Part shown: positions 57,761 to 64,000 of the stretch, piece by piece | Layout: each line of letters starts with the position of its first letter | Numbering within the stretch: position 1 is the first letter of the stretch | Notes under the pieces: model-generated | Database searches by the model: none | Seen by the model: the letters and a program-made list of their open reading frames with translations, nothing else | What the model was told of the DNA's origin: nothing | NCBI GenBank assembly: GCA_963747735.1 | Contig: CAVVGE010000005.1 | Location: forward strand, 620,001 to 684,000 | Origin: AP-15 sp963747735 | Lineage (GTDB): Bacteria > Pseudomonadota > Alphaproteobacteria > ATCC43930 > CGMCC-115725 | Direction of reading: 5' to 3' | Length of the DNA: 64,000 nt | Made by a program: the position numbers and the translations under genes

Positions 57761-57890
57761 CGCCCCCTCCCTATGCGCCAAAGCCAAACCTTGCCCCGGT
57801 TCGCCGCCGCCCGGCCAGCGGGTTTCGCAGCCGGCGCAAAATTGCGGCATTCTACGCCCGATTGGAACCGGGACCGGGGGAGAGACCAGC

Positions 57891-59204
57891 ATGACCGACG
57901 GGTCAGGCACCGCCGCGGCGCTGCCCTTGCGTCAAAGCGGTGCGTTTTCGCTGTGGGGCCAGCTTTCGGTCTCGCTCTTATGGTTCGCGCTGTTCGCCAA
58001 CTGGCTGACCGTCGTGCCGGTCATCGTGCCCGACCAGATCGCGTCGATCCTCGGCCCCGACGCCGCGGCAAAAGAGGGGATCGCCGGCAGCATCCAGGCC
58101 TCGGGCGCCTTTGTCGCCTTGATCATGGCGCCATTGGCCGGGGCGCTGTCCGACCGGGCGCGGCATCCCTTGGGCCGGCGCCGGCCGTTTCTCGTTGCGG
58201 GCATGATCGGCACCTGCATCGGCTTGGCGCTCCTGGTGCCGTTTGGCCCCGGCCGGAGCATCTGGCTCTACGCGCTCGTCATCCTGAACTTGCAGTTCTG
58301 GTGGAACTGGCTGTGCGGCCCTTATGCCGGGCTGATCCCCGATGTCGTGCCGGCCGCCGAGCACGCCCGCGCCAGCGCCTGGATGAACATCATGAGCATC
58401 CTCGGCACCTTTGTCGGCAACGGCATCGCCGTCGTGCTCTATGTGCACGGCGATGCCGGGCCGGCGATCGCGGGCCTCGTTATCATCAACCTCGCCTGCC
58501 TGTGGCTGACCCTGAAGGGGGTGCACGAGGCGCCCGCGCTCGGCCCGCGCCACCGGCTCGAAATCCTCCCGTTCATCCGCTCGTTCTGGCTCAGCCCCGG
58601 CACGCATCGAAGCTTTTATTGGGTCCTCGTGACCCGGCTTTTCGCCAATCTCGGCGTCTGGTCGGTGCTGACCTTTCTGCTGTTTTATTTGCGCGATGTG
58701 ATCGGGGTCGCCGAGCCGGACAAGGTCCTGCCGATGCTGCTCGGGCTCGGCGCCTTGCTCGGCATCCCGGCGAGCCTCCTCGCTGCCCGGCTCGTCGACC
58801 GCCACGGCGTCCTCGCGGTCGTCAGGGCCACCAGCTGGATGATGGCCGGTGCTGCGATCGCTTACGTGCTGATCGCGCTGCGCCCCGGCCTGTGGCTGAC
58901 GGTGCCGGTCTTTCTCGTCTATTTCGCCGGCTGGGGCGCTTACCAGGCGGTCGATTGGGCGCTGGCGCTGCGGGTCCTGCCGCAGAGCGAGACCGCCGGC
59001 AAGGATATGGGCATCTGGCATGTGGCGCTGGTCTTGCCGCAGGTCCTCGGGCCGGCATTGACCGGCTGGATCATCACCGGCGCCAAGCTCGCAGTCTCGG
59101 CCCGCTTTGCCTACAGCCTCGCCTTTGCGATCGCCGCGCTGTGGTTCAGCCTGTCGGCGATCCTCGTCGCCCGCGTCCGCCTGCGCCCCGACATCGGAAC
59201 ATGA
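57891..59204 (+). CDS. MFS transporter (GPH/SLC45-like)
   Basis: A 437-residue transporter with about 12 helices. GALSDRARHPLGRRRPFLVAG is the loop 2-3 signature (D-R-x-R-x-x-x-G-R-R-R-P-F) of glycoside-pentoside-hexuronide and sucrose-type carriers. The substrate is unknown, perhaps a sugar. The start at 57891 is supported by GGGGGAGAG and by alignment of helix 1. Confidence 0.88.
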   Translation: MTDGSGTAAALPLRQSGAFSLWGQLSVSLLWFALFANWLTVVPVIVPDQIASILGPDAAAKEGIAGSIQASGAFVALIMAPLAGALSDRARHPLGRRRPFLVAGMIGTCIGLALLVPFGPGRSIWLYALVILNLQFWWNWLCGPYAGLIPDVVPAAEHARASAWMNIMSILGTFVGNGIAVVLYVHGDAGPAIAGLVIINLACLWLTLKGVHEAPALGPRHRLEILPFIRSFWLSPGTHRSFYWVLVTRLFANLGVWSVLTFLLFYLRDVIGVAEPDKVLPMLLGLGALLGIPASLLAARLVDRHGVLAVVRATSWMMAGAAIAYVLIALRPGLWLTVPVFLVYFAGWGAYQAVDWALALRVLPQSETAGKDMGIWHVALVLPQVLGPALTGWIITGAKLAVSARFAYSLAFAIAALWFSLSAILVARVRLRPDIGT

Positions 59205-59353
59205 AAGGCACGCGAATAGCTGCTCGGTCGGCAAGTGCCGCCGACAGCAACGCGCCGGGATGCCGCGGATAGGTGGTCGTCGGCCGCGGTGTGGTCGCTT
59301 TGTCCGGCAGGGCGAATTACACTTGTCCTATCTCAAATCCCAGGGGGCGGTCG

Positions 59354-59872
59354 ATGAACGATGCCGCGACGGCGGCGCTGAGCCCGGAGACGGTGCTCGC
59401 CGAGATGAAAAAGAACGGCGTCAGCCATGTCGTGTGGCTGCCGGACAGCGAGACCAACTGGCTTTACCTCTTGATGCAGGCCGAGCCGTCGTTGCGCCTC
59501 GTGGGCGTCAGCCGCGAAGGCCATGCCTGCTCGCTCGCCGCCGGGCTCGCCGCGGGCGGGGCGAAGCCGCTGATCCTGATCCAGAACACCGGCATGATGG
59601 AATTGGGCGATTCGCTGCGCGGCTGGCTCCTCGGACTCGATGTCGGGGTCGTGCTGATGGTCGGCTATCGCGGCTGGACCCGCCACGGCGTCAATTCGGA
59701 CACCGCCGCGACCTACACCGAGCGGTTTCTGATGGCCTTCGGCATCAACTACTATCTCGTCGAAAGCGACGCTGACGCCGCGCGCATCTCGATCGCGTTC
59801 GACGAGGCCGCGCGCACCAAAAAGCCCGTCGTCGTGCTCGTCGGCGACGAATACCACGGTTTCAACCGCTGA
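59354..59872 (+). CDS. ThDP-dependent decarboxylase-like, N-terminal (alpha) subunit, second pair
   Basis: A 172-residue alpha-type subunit: GVSHVVWLPDSETNWLYLL, REGHACSLAAGLAAGGAKPL with the conserved Glu, and GYRGWTRHG. It belongs to the same family as the protein at 5275-5832 but is clearly diverged. The beta subunit gene follows 18 bp later. The ATG at 59354 has a GGGGGCGG site. Confidence 0.83.
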   Translation: MNDAATAALSPETVLAEMKKNGVSHVVWLPDSETNWLYLLMQAEPSLRLVGVSREGHACSLAAGLAAGGAKPLILIQNTGMMELGDSLRGWLLGLDVGVVLMVGYRGWTRHGVNSDTAATYTERFLMAFGINYYLVESDADAARISIAFDEAARTKKPVVVLVGDEYHGFNR

Positions 59873-59890
59873 TCCGCGCGAGGCCCCGCG

Positions 59891-60475
59891 ATGATGTACA
59901 CCACCGACATGCTGAAGGCCTTCGCACCCTATCGCGAAGACGCGATCGTCGTCCCCGGCCGCGGCGGCCGCTATTGGGTCGATCTCACGACCCGTCCGAA
60001 CCGCGACCTGCCGCTGGGCGACCCGGCGATGGGCGGCCATGCCGGGTTTGCGCTGGGGCTGGCGCTGGCCCGGCCGGAGAAAAAGGTGATCCTGTTCGAT
60101 TCCGAGGGCGACATCCTGATGAGCCTCGGCATCCTGGTCACGATCGCCGAGCAGCAGCCCGCGAATTTCTATCATTTCCTGATCGACAACGAATGCTATG
60201 CCACGACCGGCGGCCAGCCGGTGCCAAACGCCAAAAACATCAGCTATGATTTGATCGCGCGCGGCGCCGGCTATCCGCGCGCCTTCGCGTTCTCCGAGCT
60301 CGACGAATTTTCGCGCGCGTTGCCGGCGATCATGGCCGGCCCCGGCCCGGTCTTTGCCGCCTGCAAGGTCAATCCGGAAATCGAAAACGCGCCGATCGGC
60401 CGCCGCCGCCGCTGGCAGACCCGCTCGCGCACCCAAATCATCGCCGACTTTCAGGGTGAGCTCGGCATCCGCTGA
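59891..60475 (+). CDS. ThDP-dependent decarboxylase-like, C-terminal (beta) subunit, second pair
   Basis: A 194-residue beta-type subunit. The ThDP motif is FDSEGDILMSLGILVTIAEQ with NECYATTGGQ about 25 residues later; the usual GDG reads EGD. The enzyme formed with the preceding gene would decarboxylate a 2-oxo acid such as sulfopyruvate or phosphonopyruvate; the exact substrate is not determined. A luciferase-like monooxygenase gene converges on it. Confidence 0.83.
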   Translation: MMYTTDMLKAFAPYREDAIVVPGRGGRYWVDLTTRPNRDLPLGDPAMGGHAGFALGLALARPEKKVILFDSEGDILMSLGILVTIAEQQPANFYHFLIDNECYATTGGQPVPNAKNISYDLIARGAGYPRAFAFSELDEFSRALPAIMAGPGPVFAACKVNPEIENAPIGRRRRWQTRSRTQIIADFQGELGIR

Positions 60476-60480
60476 GGCCG

Positions 60481-60531
60481 CCCCGTTTTCCGCAATCGCC
60501 CCTTTTCCGCAATCGCCCCGTTTTCCGCAAT
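60481..60531. repeat. Short tandem repeat (TTTTCCGCAATCGCCCC, three copies)
   Basis: The motif TTTTCCGCAATCGCCCC recurs three times (about 60485-60533, the last copy ending TTTTCCGCAATC), 17-19 bp apart, between the ThDP beta gene and the convergent LLM gene. Not translated. Confidence 0.8.
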
Positions 60532-60581
60532 CTAATGCCGACGCCGCTCATCCGGCCCCGATCGGCGAGACGGCGGCGGCG

Positions 60582-61481
60582 CTACAGCAGGTCGGCGACG
60601 GCGTTCCAATAGCGGCGCATCGCCTCGATATGGTCGGCCAAGGAGCGGCCGGCGATGCGGTGCAAATGGTCGCTTTCGTAATAATTGGCCAAGGTCAGGT
60701 GGGTGACGCCAAGCGCCTTCCACGCCGCAACCTCGGCGCGCCACTCCGCCTCGCTGCCGGCGCCGGCCGAGACGCGCGTGTCGATGCCGATTGTCGCCGG
60801 GTCGCGGCCGGCCGCCTCGGCGTAGCGATGCAGCGTCGCAAAGGCGGCGCGCGCCTCTTCGCCCGGCGGATAGGCGAGCGGCATCCAGCCGTCGCCCCAT
60901 TTGGCGCAGCGCCGCAAGGTCACATCGGCGTGGCCGCCATACCACAGCGGCACCTTGCGCGCGGCGGGCAGCGGGTTGATGCCGGCGTCCTCGACCGTGT
61001 GCCATCTGCCTTTGAAGCTGACATGCGGCTCGGCCCACAGCGCGCGCATGACCAGGGCCTGCTCCTCCGAGCGGCGGCCGCGGTTGTGAAAATTCTCGTT
61101 GAGCCCGGTAAACTCGATCTCGTTCCACCCGACCCCGATGCCGAGCCGGAACCGGCCGCCCGACAACACGTCGAGACACGCCGCCTGCTTGGCCACGAGC
61201 ACGGTCTGCCGCTGCGCCAGGATCAGGACTTGCGTCGAAAAATCGGAGATTTTGGTGCAGCCGGCGAGAAAGCCGAACAGCACGAACGGGTCGTGATAGA
61301 GGTCGGTCGACCGCGCGCGCGCCTGGGTCCAGCCCGGGCGGCTCGCGACATTGGCGCCGAGCACATGGTCGGGTGCGGCGATCCCGTCAAAGCCGATCGC
61401 CTCGGCCGCCTGGACGAATTCCCGCAGCTCCACCGGTCCGCCGCCGATATCGACAATCGGCAATGCCACACCGAGCTTCAT
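60582..61481 (-). CDS. LLM-class F420/flavin-dependent oxidoreductase
   Basis: A 299-residue luciferase-like monooxygenase. FDGIAAPDHVLGAN, DVLSGGRFRLGIGVGWNEIEF and WYGGHADVTLRRCAKWGDGWMPL are characteristic of the F420-associated (TIGR03619-like) branch. It would oxidise or reduce a small organic substrate with reduced flavin or F420. The ATG at 61481 has GGGAG 6 bp upstream; a second ATG two codons earlier is too close to that site. Confidence 0.85.
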   Translation of the reverse strand: MKLGVALPIVDIGGGPVELREFVQAAEAIGFDGIAAPDHVLGANVASRPGWTQARARSTDLYHDPFVLFGFLAGCTKISDFSTQVLILAQRQTVLVAKQAACLDVLSGGRFRLGIGVGWNEIEFTGLNENFHNRGRRSEEQALVMRALWAEPHVSFKGRWHTVEDAGINPLPAARKVPLWYGGHADVTLRRCAKWGDGWMPLAYPPGEEARAAFATLHRYAEAAGRDPATIGIDTRVSAGAGSEAEWRAEVAAWKALGVTHLTLANYYESDHLHRIAGRSLADHIEAMRRYWNAVADLL

Positions 61482-61595
61482 TTGCATCTCCCTTCGAATG
61501 CTTTGATCGGGATACAACGCAAATATCGTCTTCACCGGACTCGACCCGGTGATCCACGTCTTGCCGCGCCCCCGAGCAAGGTCCTGCGCGGCGGA

Positions 61596-61862
61596 TCAGC
61601 CGAAGCGCTCGGCCGCCCGCGCCCGCGCTCGGGACGCCTCGACCTCGCGGTCGCGCGGCGCTGCGGTGGTGACGAGCGCGGCGAGCAATTCGCGGGCCGC
61701 GTCGGCCACCTGCTCCACGGCGCGATCGAAGGCCGGCTGGTTCGGCTTCGACGGCCGCGCAAAGCCGCTCAGCTTGCGCACGAACTGCAATGACGACGCA
61801 CGGATCTCGTCTTCCGTCGCCGGCGGCTTGAAGTTGTAGAGCACCTTGATGTTTCGGCACAT
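61596..61862 (-). CDS. DUF2277 family protein
   Basis: An 88-residue protein matching DUF2277: MCRNIKVLYNFKPPATEDEI, then ASSLQFVRKLSGF. Its function is unknown; members are small cytosolic proteins found across proteobacteria and actinobacteria. The start at 61862 is at the conserved MCRNIK. It is divergent from the second LLM gene. Confidence 0.88.
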   Translation of the reverse strand: MCRNIKVLYNFKPPATEDEIRASSLQFVRKLSGFARPSKPNQPAFDRAVEQVADAARELLAALVTTAAPRDREVEASRARARAAERFG

Positions 61863-61959
61863 GGCGACCCCGCTGCCGCTGTCGAGGATGTTTGGCTGCT
61901 TGTCGCAGATCAGCCCCGCGCGATAGGCTCGCGTCAAGCTTTTGCGACGGCGGTGTCTC

Positions 61960-63039
61960 ATGCGGGTCTCGTATTTCGAAACGGCGCGCTACCAGGTCTC
62001 TCCCAATGTGCCGGCGGAATGGCCGGTGGCCCCGGCCGCCTACGACCCCGAGGCCGGGATCGCGGCCTATGAGGGCATGGTCGAGCGGGTGCAATTTGTC
62101 GAGGAATTGGGCTTCGATTGGGTCAGCCTCTCCGAGCACCACTATTCGCCGCGCATCCTGACCCCGAGCACCGCGGTCTCGGCGTCGTATCTGGCCGCGC
62201 GCTCGAAGACGATAAAGATCGCCGTCCTCGGGCCCATTGTGTCGCAAAGCAACCCGGTGCAGGTCGCCGAAGAGTTGGCGATGCTCGACAATCTGGCGCA
62301 GGGCCGGCTCGTGGTCGGGCTCTTACGCGGCACCACCAACGAATATCTGACCTTCGACCTCAACCCGGCCGAAGCGCGCGAGCGCACCACCGAAGGGCTG
62401 GAGCTGATCCTCAAAGCCTGGACCGAGCCGCAGCCTTTTGGCTGGCAGGGCCGCCACTACCAGTTCCGCACCGTTTCGGTCTGGCCGCGGCCGTTGCAAC
62501 AGCCGATGCCGCCGACCTATTCGCTCGGCACCAGCCGCGAATCCTGCGAGATCGCCGCCCGCCACCATATCGGGCTCGGCGTCTCGTTCGCGCCGTTCCC
62601 GGTCGTCGCCAAATCGACCAAATATTACCGCGACGCATGCGCCCGCCATGGCTGGGAGCCGACGCCGGAGCAGATGCTCTACCGCGCCAACATCCTGCTC
62701 GCCAAAACCGACAGCGAGGCCGAGGAGCTCTTGGAGCAGCAACGCCGGGGGCCCGCACCCTTTCCGATGCGCGCCGGGGTGCGCGACGCATTGCTGGCGC
62801 TCGACCAGCGCAATGTCGCGGGCGAGGCGCGGGTGCCGAATGTCGGCGGCACGCTGCCGACCTCGTTTTACGGCAGCCCCGACACGGTGGTCGACCAGAT
62901 CGAGCGCTGCCGCGAGGAGGTCGGCGTCGGCGTCCTCGACCTCGCCTTTCAGAACCCCGGCGCGCCCGATACGGGGCGGCTGATGCAATCGCTCGAGCTG
63001 TTCGCCGACAAGGTATTGCCGCGGATTCGCGCGATTTGA
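61960..63039 (+). CDS. LLM-class flavin-dependent oxidoreductase
   Basis: A 359-residue bacterial-luciferase-like monooxygenase: FDWVSLSEHHYSPRILTPST near the N-terminus, EELAMLDNLAQGRLVVGLLRG, and LGTSRESCEIAARHHIGLGV. It needs reduced flavin from a separate reductase. The substrate is unknown. The second such gene within 2.5 kb, divergent from DUF2277. The ATG at 61960 places the conserved YFE at the N-terminus. Confidence 0.87.
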   Translation: MRVSYFETARYQVSPNVPAEWPVAPAAYDPEAGIAAYEGMVERVQFVEELGFDWVSLSEHHYSPRILTPSTAVSASYLAARSKTIKIAVLGPIVSQSNPVQVAEELAMLDNLAQGRLVVGLLRGTTNEYLTFDLNPAEARERTTEGLELILKAWTEPQPFGWQGRHYQFRTVSVWPRPLQQPMPPTYSLGTSRESCEIAARHHIGLGVSFAPFPVVAKSTKYYRDACARHGWEPTPEQMLYRANILLAKTDSEAEELLEQQRRGPAPFPMRAGVRDALLALDQRNVAGEARVPNVGGTLPTSFYGSPDTVVDQIERCREEVGVGVLDLAFQNPGAPDTGRLMQSLELFADKVLPRIRAI

Positions 63040-63430
63040 CCACGGTATGCCGCCGGTGTCCCGGTTCTGAAGCTCGTTGGGTCAAGAAATACAAAAATTT
63101 GTCATTCCGGGGCGCGAGCATAGCTGCGAGCCCGGAACCCATATGTGGACGGCCCCCGTCTCGCAAGGGCGGTGCAGCTGCGACGGGTCTGGTCGGTTGC
63201 GGTCATATGTCCGGCCCCCCGCTTTCGCGAGGGCAGGCTTTTGTGGTGCGGTCGGCGTGACCGCTGGCCCAGATGGGTTTCGCGGATCGGGTCCCGAACA
63301 AGAACACGATGTCGGAGCATCGCTGGGTTCCGCGGGGTGTCCCGATCCTCGGATCGACCGATCGCCATCTCGCTGCGTTCCTTGCAAGCGCCAGAGCTGC
63401 CCCCGGAAACGGGGTAAGGCGGTGAGCGCC
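63040..63430. repeat. 391-bp intergenic block with dispersed repeats
   Basis: No gene is visible. GTCATTCCGGGGCG...GCGAGCCCGGAACCCAT (63101-63142) is a member of the family seen at 56534-56575, and CCCCGCTTTCGCGAGGGCAGGC (in part, about 63219-63240) matches 14008-14030. This stretch separates the second LLM gene from the IS110 transposase and may include the end of the element. Confidence 0.65.
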
Positions 63431-64000
63431 TCATGCCTGCTGCGGTTTCCGGTAGACCTCGCCGCTCACCATCATGGCCCAGATGATGCGGGCATGGCCC
63501 AGATGATGCGGGCATGGCCCAGATGATGCGGGCATGGCCCAGATGATGCGGGCATGGCCCAGATGATGCGGGCATGGCCCAGATGATGCGGGCATGGCCC
63601 AGATGATGCGGGCCATCTTGTTGGCCAGCGCGACCGCCGCCAGCTTTTTCGGCTGGCGCGCCAGCAATCCCAGCAGCCAGGGTGCGGTGCGCCCCGGCTT
63701 GGCTTGCTTGATGACCGCGGTGGCTCCCAGCACGAGCAGCCGGCGCAGGGTCTCGTCTCCCTGTCGGCTGATCCGGCCGGGCCGATGTTTGCCGCCGGTA
63801 GAGTTCTCGCGCGGGGTTATGCCGATCCAGGCGGCGAAGTGCCGGCCCGAGCGGAAGGCCTTGGGGTCGGGCACCTTGAGGGTGACGCTGACCCCGCCGA
63901 TCGGCCCGACGCCGGGGATCGTCGTCAGGCACTGGCTCGCCTGGTCCTGCCGGTGCCAGGCCATCAGCCGCGCCTCGATTGCTTTCAGCTTTGCGTCCAA
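63431..64000 (-). mobile_element. IS110-family transposase, C-terminal part, with internal minisatellite
   Basis: The 189 visible codons are the C-terminal transposase_20 domain of an IS110-family element: LTTIPGVGPIGGVSVTL, FAAWIGITPRENSTGGK with the catalytic Ser region, then RRLLVLGATAVIKQAK and NKMARIIWAM. The DEDD N-terminal domain lies outside the right edge. Near the end the sequence MARIIWAM...MVSGEVYRK is split by 40 extra residues (two copies of a 20-residue unit) from a 20-bp DNA repeat. The frame is kept. Boundaries of the element are not visible; IS110 members have no terminal inverted repeats and encode a guide-like bridge RNA in a non-coding end. Confidence 0.85.
63473..63612. 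repeat. 20-bp minisatellite, seven perfect copies
   Basis: CATGGCCCAGATGATGCGGG is repeated seven times without change over 140 bp within the IS110 transposase gene. Six extra copies add 120 bp, an exact multiple of three, so the frame before and after is preserved. Gain or loss of one copy (20 bp) would shift the frame of the C-terminus. Confidence 0.93.

Noticed and set aside
63473..63612. CRISPR-like array of seven 20-bp units
   Set aside because: The units are contiguous without spacers and lie inside a transposase gene, so this is a minisatellite.

Overview
The window is GC-rich chromosomal DNA from what looks like an alphaproteobacterium, probably of the Rhodospirillales/Acetobacterales type. 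The evidence is an ATP12 F1-assembly chaperone, an HpnM/MlaC-like hopanoid-associated protein, LipB, RarA, an isovaleryl-CoA dehydrogenase, an HTH/citrate-synthase-like locus, several PEP-CTERM proteins, and many REP-like palindromes between genes. No rRNA or CRISPR array is visible. One tRNA is present: tRNA-Leu with anticodon GAG.

Layout. 0-9 kb: the N-terminus of a class III CoA-transferase, a very large sedolisin (S53) protease, a two-subunit ThDP decarboxylase-like pair, a citrate-synthase-like gene with an overlapping HTH gene, a divergent gltA, and a cupin. 9-18 kb: gamma-glutamyltransferase, a frameshifted ClC channel, an orphan oligopeptide ABC ATPase, a DUF192 protein, a Na+/H+ antiporter with a cyclic-nucleotide domain, and HpnM. 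18-26 kb: a sterol desaturase-type hydroxylase, two PEP-CTERM proteins (one a metalloprotease with a frameshift), an ATP12/pseudouridine synthase/RarA gene row, a damaged hicAB locus and lipB. 26-37.5 kb: tRNA-Leu, ivd-ridA, a coiled-coil DUF1640-type protein, a 29-residue membrane microprotein with its membrane partner, a threonine dehydratase-like enzyme, a PEP-CTERM-like protein, a molybdopterin hydroxylase with two compensating frameshifts, panB, an EamA exporter, a DUF5666-like protein and MsrQ.

37.5-42.1 kb is an accessory island of visibly lower GC and different codon use. It holds a two-gene module of unknown function (a cytosolic protein plus a four-helix membrane protein, overlapping by ATGA), a truncated IS1-type transposase, and an overlapping pair made of an unknown 200-residue protein and an XRE/ImmA-IrrE protein that resembles a toxin-antitoxin or defence module. 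A 23-bp near-identical direct repeat (37506-37528 and 42868-42890) flanks the whole segment. This island is the best candidate for an undescribed system.

42-64 kb: a PEP-CTERM protein, phosphonoacetate hydrolase, a second hicAB locus with a nonsense codon in hicA, an SDR, a NitT/TauT-type ABC importer split by hairpin repeats, a universal stress protein, a secreted BNR-repeat protein, an enolase-superfamily enzyme, transporters, a second ThDP decarboxylase-like pair, two luciferase-like monooxygenases, and an IS110 transposase running off the right edge that carries an in-frame 7 x 20-bp minisatellite.

A recurring theme is single-base frame disruption in otherwise well-conserved genes (ClC, PEP-CTERM protease, hicA, molybdopterin hydroxylase, possibly the HTH/citrate-synthase fusion). 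Either the assembly carries indel errors or this genome is decaying; raw-read checking would tell.
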